64,000 bases of DNA from an uncultured Ruminococcus sp. (GCA_947624255.1 CANQJO010000004.1:62001-126000); one strand, 5' to 3'; positions 1 to 9,891 are shown, counted from the stretch's first letter. Notes: generated by a model from the sequence alone, not told the origin. Translations and numbers: made by a program.

Positions 1-1780
1 TAGAGGAAAGATCCTCGGAATATTTATGTACACCGAGAAGATCTTTAAGATCCTTTTTCTTCACAGTGATGCGTTTTGCCTCTTCTGAGGCTATTTTTCT
101 CGCAGCCTTGCGGCATAATGAAGCGATACATCTTTCAAGCGAGCGAACTCCCGCCTCTTTAGTATAATATTTAATTATATCATTTATAGCCTCATCATCT
201 ATCTTCAACTGTGAAGCCTTCAATCCGTGCTCTTTGATCTGTTTGGGAATGAGATGCTCCTTAGCAATGTGGAATTTCTCCTCGGCAGTATAGCTCGGCA
301 GCTCTATGACCTCCATTCTGTCAAGAAGAGGTCCGGGAATAGATGAAATATTGTTGGCAGTTGTTATGAAAACAGCCTTGCTGAGATCGAACGGTATCTC
401 AAGAAAATGATCTCTGAATGCATTGTTCTGCTCACTGTCGAGGACTTCAAGCATTGCCGACGAAGGATCGCCTTTTATATCGCTGCAAAGCTTGTCTATC
501 TCATCGAACAGAATAAGAGGATTTGCCGATCCTGCCTGTTGTATCGCAGTTATTATGCGGCCTGGCATAGCTCCGACATATGTTTTTCTGTGACCTCTTA
601 TATCAGCCTCGTCACGTATTCCGCCGAGGGATACTCTTGCATATTTTCGTCCCATAGCTTTTGCGACAGACTTTGCTATCGAGGTCTTTCCTATTCCGGG
701 AGGTCCCGCAAGACAGATTATCTGTCCCTTTATTTCGGGATTAAGCATATGTACTGCAAGAAACTCCAGTATTCTTTCCTTAACTTTTTTCAGCCCGTAG
801 TGATCCTTTTCAAGTACAGTCTCGGCTTTTTCCATGGTGAGCTTAGCCTTTGTATATTTTCCCCAAGGCAGGTCGAGCACTGTATCAAGGTAATTCTTTA
901 CAACAAAAGCCTCCTGTGAGGACGGCGGGAGCTTTGTGAGCTTATCAGCCTCTTTCAGCAGTTTTTCTCTGCTTTTCTCATCAATTTTAAGCTGCATCAC
1001 ATCATTGATATAGCTGTAGGCATCATCATCGGAATCTTCTCCGAGCTGCTCCTGTATCACCCTCATCTGCTCACGCAGATAATACTCACGCTGACCTTTG
1101 TCGATGCTGTTTTTTGTCTGTTCGTTTATCAGGCTTTCAAGTTCAAGTATCTCAACTTCGGAGGTCAGGCAGGCATAAAGCACCGATAGCTTGTTAATGA
1201 CGTTCGTCTCTTCAAGAAGTGTCTGTTTATCCCTGTAATTGAGCCCACAGTTGAATGTAACAGCCTCAAACAGCTTGGTCGGAGATTCCTGTGTCATAAT
1301 TGAAGTGATAAGCTCCTGAGGCATTTTCGGAAAGAAGGATGAGTACCGTTCAAATACATCTTTGACCGAACGCATAAGGGCTTGAGCTTCCAGCTCATCA
1401 TATTTTGACCGTGAGTATGTGGGAGTTTTCTTGATCTCAGCTCTCAGTCCCTCACCATCATCTATCAGCCTGACCAGATTTGCTTTATAGATCCCCTCAA
1501 CAAGCACCTTCATAAAGTTTTCCGGAAGCTTGAGTACCTGTTTTATCTCAGCTACGACACCGACCTTGTATAGATCGGAAGCTTTCGGATTTTCTACATA
1601 TGTTTCGTGCTGTGTAACAAGGAAGATCTTCCCACCCTCCTTTATAGCACGCTCCACGGCATTGATGGATTTGTCACGGGATATATCAAAATGCATCACC
1701 ATTTTCGGGAATGCAACAAGTCCACGAACAGCCAGAGCGTTGAGGATCGTCTCGTTTTCTGTTTTTTTGCTGCTTTTCAT
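1..1780 (-). CDS. lon: ATP-dependent protease Lon, 3' part of gene runs off the left edge
   Basis: Reverse-strand frame from ATG at 1780 reads MKSSKKTENETILNALAVRGLVAFPKMVMHFDISRDKSINAVERAI..., a Lon N-domain; the frame stays open to position 1 and the ORF track omitted it because it is edge-truncated. Confidence 0.93.
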   Translation of the reverse strand, partial: MKSSKKTENETILNALAVRGLVAFPKMVMHFDISRDKSINAVERAIKEGGKIFLVTQHETYVENPKASDLYKVGVVAEIKQVLKLPENFMKVLVEGIYKANLVRLIDDGEGLRAEIKKTPTYSRSKYDELEAQALMRSVKDVFERYSSFFPKMPQELITSIMTQESPTKLFEAVTFNCGLNYRDKQTLLEETNVINKLSVLYACLTSEVEILELESLINEQTKNSIDKGQREYYLREQMRVIQEQLGEDSDDDAYSYINDVMQLKIDEKSREKLLKEADKLTKLPPSSQEAFVVKNYLDTVLDLPWGKYTKAKLTMEKAETVLEKDHYGLKKVKERILEFLAVHMLNPEIKGQIICLAGPPGIGKTSIAKSVAKAMGRKYARVSLGGIRDEADIRGHRKTYVGAMPGRIITAIQQAGSANPLILFDEIDKLCSDIKGDPSSAMLEVLDSEQNNAFRDHFLEIPFDLSKAVFITTANNISSIPGPLLDRMEVIELPSYTAEEKFHIAKEHLIPKQIKEHGLKASQLKIDDEAINDIIKYYTKEAGVRSLERCIASLCRKAARKIASEEAKRITVKKKDLKDLLGVHKYSEDLSS

Positions 1781-2029
1781 TGTCTGTTCCAAAATTATCA
1801 CCACATTTTTTGCCGGAGCAGTCCGGCTTTGTCTGTTTTTCAACAGCATAACGGTGCATAATGCTGATTTCGGCATTATGCACTGCGATCATGCCACGAT
1901 ATGAATATTATACTATAATTTATTGAAAAATGCAAGCGGTATTTCTTATCATTTTGACATATTCCTGTCATTTACTCTGATATTAACAATTTGTTAACAA
2001 ATTAGACACAGACATATCAAAAAAATTAG

Positions 2030-2058
2030 TTGAAATTTATCACTGACTGTGATATAAT
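2030..2058 (+). promoter_or_regulatory. sigma-A type promoter (TTGAAA-17-TATAAT) for the PBP-GGDEF-GNAT gene
   Basis: TTGAAA 2030-2035, 17-nt spacer, TATAAT 2053-2058; AAGGAGGTG RBS follows before the GTG start at 2101. Confidence 0.75.
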
Positions 2059-2100
2059 AAGTAATTGGTTTAGATATTATCGCTGCAAGGAGGTGTTAGT

Positions 2101-4527
2101 GTGTTAAATAATTATAAAATTATTTCTTTATGCGTTTCAAGACTTCATGATACAGAAAATCACAAATTTATCAAACGTCTGAATAAACTCCTGACCGACT
2201 CGGGATACAGACTTTTCATATACGATATAACCTCCGATCTGTACTGGAATGAGGACGATCTCAGAGCGGAAACAACTGTTTTTGATCTTATAAACTATTC
2301 GATCACTGACGTTGTAATGATCATGGACGAAAAAATCAAGAGCCATACTATCTCATGTAAGATAATTGCCGATGCAAAAAAGTACGATCTTCCTGTAATC
2401 GTTATTGACGGCAAGTATGCCGGCTGCATCAGCGTCAATTTTGACTACGGAAAAGGCTTTGAGAAGATCGTCCGTCATGTTGTGGAATATCATGGTGCAA
2501 AAAAGCTCCATATGATAGCCGGCATAAAAGGAAATCCCTTTTCCGAAGAAAGAGAGAACATCTTCCGGAGCGTTCTTGCCGAGTACAACATTCCTGTTGA
2601 CGATTCTATGATAAGCTATGGTATGTTCTGGGCAAAACCGGCTATTGAAGCTGCCGAGGAGCTTGTCCGGCGGAGCGATTTTCCGGAGGCTGTTATCTGT
2701 GCCAATGACATAATGGCTATAAATGCCGCAACGGTATTTATTCAAAACGGAAAAAAAATTCCCGAAGATGTCATAGTCACAGGCTTTGACGGTCTTGATG
2801 AGATAAATTATTGTATGCCCAAAATAAGCTCTGTACGCTGTTCCGGTGAGGAGCTTGCCGACACTGTTTTTGAAGCAGCTTACGACTGCCTTAACGGCAG
2901 AGTCGAAAAGGAACTCTATAATGTTGTGCCTGCGACGCTGTTTAACGAGTCATGCGGCTGCGGACATCTTGCTGATGACAAATTTTTAAGTAATGTCAAC
3001 ACCTTCAACGACCATTTCTACCAGTATCATGACGATGTAAAGGTGCTTTCCGACATGACCGACAGAATGCTGTCGGCTGAAAATATAGATAAAGCATCAC
3101 GCTGCACTGATAATCACGTGATCCATGATATGTGCTGCATCATAAACACTAAATGCCTTGACTCAATGGTCGATCATTTTGTTACAGATAAGCTCTCGGG
3201 ATTCGATGACGTTATGTTCGTTTTTTTTGATACGTTCAGTGAGGAATTCTCTCAGCATGAGATCGAACGAAATACGCTTATTCCCGATTTGGAAAAACAT
3301 CTTGAGAGCGGCTATCCGCTTATATTCAACGTCATCGACTATATGAACTTTCCATTAGGATATATATGCTCTCATTTCCAAAGCTATGATTTTACGGATT
3401 ATTGCCTGCTCCCGCAGGTAGCGTCCGCTCTTGGAAGAGGTCTCGGCGGATACATGACGATCCAATATCAGAGGCATCTTATCAGGCAAATAGAACACAT
3501 ATACAAATATGACTCGCTGACAGGTCTGTACAACAGGCTCGGCTTTGCCAAAGAGTATGAAAAGCTGAGGCAGGAGATATCAGGGAAGTCTGTTCCCGTT
3601 ACCGTTATTCTTTCCGATCTGGACGGTCTTAAATATATCAATGATAATTTTGGCCATTCTGCCGGAGATATCGCTATACGTGCCGCTGCAAGCGCACTCA
3701 TGGAAGCCTGCCCCGAAAATGCTTTGTGCGTTAGATTCGGCGGCGATGAAATGCTTGCTGTCATTGCAGGTGAGTGCGATACTAACAACATTACCCGACA
3801 GATACATGACTACCTCGAGCGGTATAATTCAGAGTCAGGAAAAGAATATCAGGTCAATACAAGCATCGGTGTCTACACGACCACATCCGATCTTAACATT
3901 GAGTTTGAATTCCTTATCAAGAATGTCGATAGTATGATGTATTCGGAAAAGCTCTCAAAGAGATCCCATACAAAAGAGATCGGCATTAGAGAAAGTCTTC
4001 GGAAACTCAGCATTGATTCGCCGGATATTCCTTTGCTGAAGGCGCTGAATCATCAGGCATTCCCGGATAAAGAGCGTATTCCGGTTGAAGAAATGTTCGG
4101 TTTCGATGAAAATATTGATGTGCTCGGAATTTATGAAAAAGGAGATTTTGCCGGCTTTTTTGTAATAATGAGATTCCGGAAATGTGCGTATATATGCTAT
4201 TTTGCTGTTTGTCCGGAAAGGCGGTCAATGGGACTTGGCACAAAGGCACTGGAGCTTCTCAGAAAATACTACAAGGGATTTCATGTAGTAGTCGATTTTG
4301 AGGCTGTCGATGAAAACGCTCCCAACAACGACCAAAGGATAAGGAGGAGGAATTTCTATCTTCGCAACGGATTCAAAGAAACGGGCTACTTTCAGTTCTA
4401 TATGAATACAGAATTTGAGATATTCTGCACACAAACTAAATTTGACAGGGACGAATTTGATGCCCTCATTTCATTCATACATTCAAAATCGGACAGCTTC
4501 GATCCGCATCTTTATCGCAAGGATTGA
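2101..4527 (+). CDS. LacI/PBP-like sensor domain + GGDEF (GGDEM) diguanylate cyclase + C-terminal GNAT acetyltransferase fusion
   Basis: N-terminal periplasmic-binding-like fold (VICANDIMAINAATVFIQNGKKIPEDVIVTGFDG); GGDEF core LSDLDGLKYINDNFGHSAGD...CVRFGGDEML; GNAT motif A-like RRSMGLGTKALELL and RNFYLRNGFKETG. Confidence 0.85.
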   Translation: MLNNYKIISLCVSRLHDTENHKFIKRLNKLLTDSGYRLFIYDITSDLYWNEDDLRAETTVFDLINYSITDVVMIMDEKIKSHTISCKIIADAKKYDLPVIVIDGKYAGCISVNFDYGKGFEKIVRHVVEYHGAKKLHMIAGIKGNPFSEERENIFRSVLAEYNIPVDDSMISYGMFWAKPAIEAAEELVRRSDFPEAVICANDIMAINAATVFIQNGKKIPEDVIVTGFDGLDEINYCMPKISSVRCSGEELADTVFEAAYDCLNGRVEKELYNVVPATLFNESCGCGHLADDKFLSNVNTFNDHFYQYHDDVKVLSDMTDRMLSAENIDKASRCTDNHVIHDMCCIINTKCLDSMVDHFVTDKLSGFDDVMFVFFDTFSEEFSQHEIERNTLIPDLEKHLESGYPLIFNVIDYMNFPLGYICSHFQSYDFTDYCLLPQVASALGRGLGGYMTIQYQRHLIRQIEHIYKYDSLTGLYNRLGFAKEYEKLRQEISGKSVPVTVILSDLDGLKYINDNFGHSAGDIAIRAAASALMEACPENALCVRFGGDEMLAVIAGECDTNNITRQIHDYLERYNSESGKEYQVNTSIGVYTTTSDLNIEFEFLIKNVDSMMYSEKLSKRSHTKEIGIRESLRKLSIDSPDIPLLKALNHQAFPDKERIPVEEMFGFDENIDVLGIYEKGDFAGFFVIMRFRKCAYICYFAVCPERRSMGLGTKALELLRKYYKGFHVVVDFEAVDENAPNNDQRIRRRNFYLRNGFKETGYFQFYMNTEFEIFCTQTKFDRDEFDALISFIHSKSDSFDPHLYRKD

Positions 4528-4538
4528 CTTCGGCACAA

Positions 4539-4572
4539 AAAGACTGCCTCACAATGCGTGGGCAGTCTTTTT
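4539..4572. terminator. Rho-independent terminator between convergent genes
   Basis: AAAGACTGCC-TCACAATGCGTG-GGCAGTCTTTTTT hairpin. Confidence 0.8.
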
Positions 4573-4597
4573 TGATCGGATAGCTGACTATATTCAG

Positions 4598-5683
4598 TCA
4601 TACCACAGCATAGAGATTTGTCTCCCATGCCGGAATATAGAGCTGATGGCGTATATAAAGCTTATATTCGGGTTTCAGCTTCTTGATGAGCAGAGGTATC
4701 TCAAAAATATCCTCATTCCTGTGATACAGCGATACCATCAGTTTCGGGGAATAATGAGCGATAGTAAGTGCAGCTCCCCATATTGCCTCACGTTCAAAGC
4801 CCTCTACGTCCATTTTTATCAGAGTTGCAGGCTTGCCGGCAAGAATACTATCCACAGAGCGTGCCTGAACAAAGTTGTCGGAAGCAAACGATATCGCAGA
4901 CTGACGGCCTGCCTTAGCCGAAAACGGAAGCTCCGTATCGGTACACCATGCAGCACAGTTATATGCGTAGACATGATTCATGCCATCAACAAATTTTGCA
5001 AGCTTTTTGAAATTTTTCCTGTCAGGCTCTAATGCATGGATAGACACATACTTTCCATGTGTGAACTCCATAAGCTCCTTTATTGTATCGCCATTGTAGG
5101 CACCGAGATCAACATAGACCTCGTTAAGCCCCGGTCTTATCAATTTTCTGTATATTTCAGCCTTTGAAGATGTTACTGCCGAAAGATACTCTATTTTTCC
5201 GCTTATTTTGAAGTTTATTATATTCGCATACACCTTGCGGGAATAATCATCGGCAAGACTGTCATATACCTGCTGTAATTTCTCTGCATTTTCAGCACAG
5301 TATTCATATGTAAAAAGTCCGCCGCCCACTACGGGAACATCGGGAACGTACAGTGTATGGCGTGAGGCTATATCGTGTATCCTGTCAACGATCTCCTGAT
5401 AACCGGCTGCAAATGCGAGGACTACAACAAAATCATCGACCATTTCCTCTACCTCAGAAAGCCTGTGTACCTGAAATCCCTCAAACGAATGACCACGAAC
5501 GAAATCATCGCTTGCAAAAATTCCCGAGACAGTTATCCCCCATTTTCTGAAAGCAGACATGATCTTCATAGCTCCGTCACCCATACCATATATGAATATA
5601 GGACGTTTTTCAGCCTTTAATCTTTCCCAGCAGGATTGTTTTTCCGTAATAAAGGAGAGCATCGTTTCACCCCTTGAAATCAA
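4598..5683 (-). CDS. FkbM family methyltransferase
   Basis: VYVDLGAYNGDTIKEL SAM-binding motif and LIKMDVEGFEREAIWGA, typical of FkbM methyltransferases. Confidence 0.82.
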   Translation of the reverse strand: MISRGETMLSFITEKQSCWERLKAEKRPIFIYGMGDGAMKIMSAFRKWGITVSGIFASDDFVRGHSFEGFQVHRLSEVEEMVDDFVVVLAFAAGYQEIVDRIHDIASRHTLYVPDVPVVGGGLFTYEYCAENAEKLQQVYDSLADDYSRKVYANIINFKISGKIEYLSAVTSSKAEIYRKLIRPGLNEVYVDLGAYNGDTIKELMEFTHGKYVSIHALEPDRKNFKKLAKFVDGMNHVYAYNCAAWCTDTELPFSAKAGRQSAISFASDNFVQARSVDSILAGKPATLIKMDVEGFEREAIWGAALTIAHYSPKLMVSLYHRNEDIFEIPLLIKKLKPEYKLYIRHQLYIPAWETNLYAVV

Positions 5684-6102
5684 TAGTCATAGTTATCATC
5701 ATCATCGTAATGATCGCTGTAGTAATCGCCGTGAGCATCATGAGGATTTATCATATCCCTGCCTCTTATGCCGTACTTGTCACGCATAATATTGAGATGC
5801 TTGTCAATAAGCTCTGATACCTTGCGCACATTTTTGATGCAGTGTACTTCCTTTGAGGGAGTATCGGCATCACGGCTGTATATGATTATCGTGCCGCATT
5901 TGAAGAGCCGCTGAAAAAACGGAAAGCGAACCTTTTTGTCCGTGATCTTATAAAGGTCTATCTCGTCCTCATCAATGCTTAGAAAACCTACTCTTGTGAT
6001 AAATTTGGTATCGGTGAGAAAATATCGGGTGAACGAGATCGGCAGTCCGAAAAGAGTACGTTTCTTATCAGTCCACACGTAGTCGAAATCACTTTTTTTC
6101 AT
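5680..6102 (-). CDS. small protein with a PH-like (bPH2/YdbS-like) core and an Asp/Tyr-rich tail
   Basis: 140 aa ORF overlapping the FkbM start by 4 bp; ...TRYFLTDTKFITRVGFLSIDEDEIDLYKITDKKV... resembles bacterial PH domains; tail HDAHGDYYSDHYDDDDNYDY. Confidence 0.65.
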   Translation of the reverse strand: MKKSDFDYVWTDKKRTLFGLPISFTRYFLTDTKFITRVGFLSIDEDEIDLYKITDKKVRFPFFQRLFKCGTIIIYSRDADTPSKEVHCIKNVRKVSELIDKHLNIMRDKYGIRGRDMINPHDAHGDYYSDHYDDDDNYDY

Positions 6103-6163
6103 GGCAAAAGAGCCTCCAATCAGTTTAGTTATACCAATTTCATTATAAAAGCCGTAAGGTTCT

Positions 6164-6190
6164 CGGTTTTTAGAGTGAAATCAATATTAA
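6164..6190 (+). repeat. 27-bp inverted repeat, copy A (CGGTTTTTAGAGTGAAATCAATATTAA)
   Basis: 26/27 match to the reverse complement of 6796-6822. Confidence 0.85.
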
Positions 6191-6367
6191 GACACGGCTG
6201 CACAACAAAAGGCACAGAGGCACAGCAGTCTATATACATTTTATCACAATTTCTGTCATTAGTCAACCACTAATTTCAATAAATTCACAAAATAGTTCAC
6301 AAAATCTACGTCAAGCCCACAGATCCGGAAAATTTTTCATAAAGAGCATAAAATTTTAAAAAAACCC

Positions 6368-6396
6368 TTTACAAAATGTAAAGTTTATGTTATAAT
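6368..6396 (+). promoter_or_regulatory. promoter for rpsO (TTTACA-17-TATAAT)
   Basis: TTTACA 6368-6373 and TATAAT 6391-6396 with 17-nt spacing. Confidence 0.75.
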
Positions 6397-6485
6397 ATTA
6401 TCACCGTCTACTTGGATCAGGGCTTGTCCTCTGATATCACCCTCTTCTGAGTTTACGGAATATATTTTAACAAGAGGTGCTTCAA

Positions 6486-6752
6486 ATGTTATTGAAGGAA
6501 GAGAAAACAGCCGTTATTGAGGCTAACAGAACACACGAGAACGATACGGGATCTCCCGAAGTCCAGATCGCTATCCTTACAAGAAGGATCAACGATCTCA
6601 CCGCACATCTGAAGATCCACAAGAATGACCACCACTCCAGAAGAGGTCTTCTTAAAATGGTTGGTCACAGACGTAATCTTCTCGGCTATCTCAAGAAAAA
6701 GGATATCAACAGATATCGTGCTATCGTTGAGAAACTCGGTCTCCGTAAGTAA
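6486..6752 (+). CDS. rpsO: 30S ribosomal protein S15
   Basis: [91 protein letters not shown]-like AAGAGGTG lies upstream of ATG 6486, so the ORF-track start at 6477 is probably too early. Confidence 0.98.
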   Translation: MLLKEEKTAVIEANRTHENDTGSPEVQIAILTRRINDLTAHLKIHKNDHHSRRGLLKMVGHRRNLLGYLKKKDINRYRAIVEKLGLRK

Positions 6753-6795
6753 TTTTGGAAGCAATAAGGCAGTCGGGGACCCTCCCCTGCTGCCT

Positions 6796-6822
6796 TTAAT
6801 ACTGATTTCACTCTAAAAACCG
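6796..6822 (-). repeat. 27-bp inverted repeat, copy B
   Basis: Reverse complement CGGTTTTTAGAGTGAAATCAGTATTAA matches copy A at 26/27 positions. Confidence 0.85.
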
Positions 6823-7079
6823 GTGATCTTTGAGAAAATCCCGCACCTTTTGCTGTGTCAAAGCGACTCGACATACGTCGGTACGGCTTCGTCCTTTTTC
6901 CTTGTAAAATGTACGGTCTATTCGCAGATCCTGCACGGCTTTTAGCATGAAATTAGTATAAATCTTTAGAAAAGCGATCGGCAGAATGGCTTTTAGCATT
7001 AAACTGAGCTGTATTTTTCCGCAATACCGCTGAGTTTATTGCTAAAGCCTCTGCAAATATTTTATAGGAGGATATCGCA

Positions 7080-9194
7080 ATGTTTGAAAATTACAGAACC
7101 TTTGAAACAACATACGCCGGCAGACCTCTCGTCGTCGAAACAGGTAAGACCTGCGGACTTTCCAACGGCTCATGCTGGGTTAGATACGGTGAGACTGTTG
7201 TTATGGCAAATGTTACTGCAAGTGCAAAGCCGCGTGAGGGTATCGACTTCTTCCCACTTTCAGTTGACTATGAGGAACGCCTTTACTCTGTAGGCAAGAT
7301 ACCCGGATCATTCACCAAGCGTGAGGGCAAGCCCTCCGAAAAGGCTATACTGACATCACGCTGTGTTGACAGACCCATACGTCCCCTTTTCCCGAAGGAT
7401 ATGAGAAATGATGTCTCCGTTGTTATGACCGTCCTTGCCGTTGAGCCGGATAACTCTCCCGAGATCGCAGGAATGATAGCAACATCTATTGCTATCTCTA
7501 TCTCTGATATTCCGTGGAACGGTCCTATTGCCGGAATAAATGTTGGTCTTGTTGATGGAGAGATCGTCCTCAATCCCACACTCGAACAGAGAGCTAAAAC
7601 CGATCTCACACTTACCGTTGCCGGTACTGCCGAGAAGATCGTTATGATCGAGGCAGGCGCAAACGAAGTTCCCGAAGATACAATGCTTGAAGCTATCTTG
7701 AAGGGACACGAGGAGATCAAGAAAATGGTCGCTTTTATCAGCGATATACGCAGTCAGATCGGCAAGCCTAAGTTTGCCTTTGAGTCTCAGGAGGTCGATC
7801 ATGAGATGTTCGACGCTGTTGAGGAATTTGCCGGTGAGCGTGTAAAAGCTGCGCTTGATACAAATGACAAGAACATCAGGGATGAAAGACTCGCTCCCAT
7901 TATAGATGATATCCATGCAAAATTCGATGAGCTTTACCCCGAAAAAGAGGCTATGCTTGACGAGTGCATCTATAAGCTCCAGAAAAAGATAGTTCGTACA
8001 TGGCTTTATGAGGGCAAGCGTGTTGACGGCAGAGGCATAGACGAGATACGTCCTCTTGCAGCAGAAGCCGGCGTTCTCCCAAGAGTTCATGGATCGGGAC
8101 TTTTCACAAGAGGTCAGACACAGGTGCTCACTATCGCTACACTCGGACCGATAAGTGACTCCCAGAAGATAGATGGTCTTGATGAGGAAGAATCAAAGAG
8201 GTATATGCACCAGTATAACTTCCCAAGCTACTCTGTGGGCGAAACAAAACCGAGCAGAGGTCCCGGAAGACGTGAGATCGGTCACGGTGCGCTTGCAGAA
8301 CGTGCTCTCGTTCCGGTGCTTCCGTCAGTTGAAGAATTTCCATATGCTATGAGACTTGTTTCCGAGGTCCTCTCCTCTAACGGTTCAACATCGCAGGGAT
8401 CTATCTGCGGATCTACACTCGCTCTCATGGATGCCGGTGTGCCGATAAAAGCTCCTGTTGCCGGAATCTCCTGCGGTCTTATCACACTTCCTGACAGCGA
8501 TGACTTTATGACAATGGTAGATATTCAGGGACTTGAAGATTTCTTCGGTGATATGGACTTTAAGGTAGGAGGAACACACAAGGGGATCACCGCTATTCAA
8601 GTAGATATCAAGGTAGACGGTCTTACTCCTGCCATTATCAAGGAGGCTTTTGAAAAGACTCGCAAGGCTCGTATCTACATTCTCGATGAGATCATGCTCA
8701 AGGCAATACCTGAACCCAGATCTACCGTAAATAAGTATGCTCCCAAAATGCTCCGGACAAAAATTCCTGTTGACAAGATCCGTGATGTCATCGGTCAGGG
8801 AGGTAAGATAATCCAGAAGATTTCCGCTGACTGTGATGTCAAGATCGATATCAATGATGACGGAAATGTATTTATCAGCGGTATTGATGCTGATAACACA
8901 AATAAAGCACTCCAGATAATCCTGACTATTGCAAATGATCCCGAGGTAGGAGCTATCTATAAGGGCAAGGTAGTCCGCATTATGGACTTCGGCGCATTTG
9001 TAGAGATCGCTCCCGGCAAGGACGGTCTGGTACACATTTCCAAATTGGATAAGCAGAGAGTTGAAAAGGTCACTGACGTTGTTTCTGTCGGCGATGAAAT
9101 CGTTGTCAAGGTAACGGATATTGATCGTCAGGGAAGAATAAATCTTTCACGCAAGGACGCACTTGCTGAGATCGAAGCAAAACACAAAAACTGA
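7080..9194 (+). CDS. pnp: polyribonucleotide nucleotidyltransferase (PNPase)
   Basis: Full-length 704 aa with two RNase PH domains, KH and S1 (GKVVRIMDFGAFVEIAPGKDGLVHISKLDKQRV). Confidence 0.98.
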   Translation: MFENYRTFETTYAGRPLVVETGKTCGLSNGSCWVRYGETVVMANVTASAKPREGIDFFPLSVDYEERLYSVGKIPGSFTKREGKPSEKAILTSRCVDRPIRPLFPKDMRNDVSVVMTVLAVEPDNSPEIAGMIATSIAISISDIPWNGPIAGINVGLVDGEIVLNPTLEQRAKTDLTLTVAGTAEKIVMIEAGANEVPEDTMLEAILKGHEEIKKMVAFISDIRSQIGKPKFAFESQEVDHEMFDAVEEFAGERVKAALDTNDKNIRDERLAPIIDDIHAKFDELYPEKEAMLDECIYKLQKKIVRTWLYEGKRVDGRGIDEIRPLAAEAGVLPRVHGSGLFTRGQTQVLTIATLGPISDSQKIDGLDEEESKRYMHQYNFPSYSVGETKPSRGPGRREIGHGALAERALVPVLPSVEEFPYAMRLVSEVLSSNGSTSQGSICGSTLALMDAGVPIKAPVAGISCGLITLPDSDDFMTMVDIQGLEDFFGDMDFKVGGTHKGITAIQVDIKVDGLTPAIIKEAFEKTRKARIYILDEIMLKAIPEPRSTVNKYAPKMLRTKIPVDKIRDVIGQGGKIIQKISADCDVKIDINDDGNVFISGIDADNTNKALQIILTIANDPEVGAIYKGKVVRIMDFGAFVEIAPGKDGLVHISKLDKQRVEKVTDVVSVGDEIVVKVTDIDRQGRINLSRKDALAEIEAKHKN

Positions 9195-9199
9195 TGAAA

Positions 9200-9230
9200 A
9201 ATGCCTGAGAGCTTATCTCAGGCATTCTTT
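9200..9230. terminator. terminator between convergent pnp and the V-ATPase operon
   Basis: AATGCCTGAGA-GCTTA-TCTCAGGCATT followed by TCTTTTTATT. Confidence 0.85.
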
Positions 9231-9881
9231 TTATTGGAAATTATGACTTTGTTTCAGCACCATATCTTTGACCTTCATCAGAGAGGTCGTAGTACTTCTC
9301 TCATTTTCTGAGAGTTTCATTGTTATATATTTTATAGTCTCCTCATAATCCGGGATCATAATGTGCTCCAACGCATTTACACGCCGACGAGTTTTTTCGA
9401 TCTCGTCCGCCATAAGCTGACACGCCTTTTCGATCTCAGCAAGGCGGATCATTTTCGGAAAGATCTTACTGAGAGAGTTTACTGCTCCGTCAAGGTCAAT
9501 AGAGGTAAATGCCGTTCCGTATGAATAGATCTCATTTGCGTCATCAGTGCGGTATTTAGGCTGAAACACCGGAATATACACACTCATGACGTTTTTTTCT
9601 CCAACCTCGATCTCAACCTCCTGCTTGGGAAGCATAAGAGCGGTTTCAAGCACCTCTCTCTGCATCACAGAGCCTGCAACAGCCATATACCTGTCTGCAT
9701 CAGCGATCGCAGCCTCGACCTCCGCCCGAAGCTTACGGTTTTCTTTTATCATATCCATAAACTGTCTCATCAGCTCATCACGCTTGTCTTTCAGCAGCTT
9801 ATGACCACGTCTTGCTGAGACGAGCTTCTTTTTAAGCTGACTAAGCTCCATTCGTGTTGGATTTACGTTAAGTCTTGCCAC
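9231..9881 (-). CDS. ntpD: V/A-type ATP synthase subunit D
   Basis: MARLNVNPTRMELSQLKKKLVSARRGHKLLKDKRDELMRQF; last gene of the V-ATPase operon. Confidence 0.95.
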   Translation of the reverse strand: MARLNVNPTRMELSQLKKKLVSARRGHKLLKDKRDELMRQFMDMIKENRKLRAEVEAAIADADRYMAVAGSVMQREVLETALMLPKQEVEIEVGEKNVMSVYIPVFQPKYRTDDANEIYSYGTAFTSIDLDGAVNSLSKIFPKMIRLAEIEKACQLMADEIEKTRRRVNALEHIMIPDYEETIKYITMKLSENERSTTTSLMKVKDMVLKQSHNFQ

Positions 9882-9891
9882 TCAGCTCACC

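Noticed and set aside
407-1904. Plus-strand ORFs (407-919, 1530-1904, 1607-1861)
   Set aside because: Antisense to the well-supported lon reading frame; low-complexity Cys/Ser/Tyr-rich translations
6808-6999. 63-aa minus-strand ORF in the rpsO-pnp spacer
   Set aside because: No RBS or conserved domain; more likely translation of a repeat element
7283-9035. Long antisense ORFs opposite pnp (7356-8090, 8385-9035)
   Set aside because: Shadow ORFs opposite a highly conserved gene
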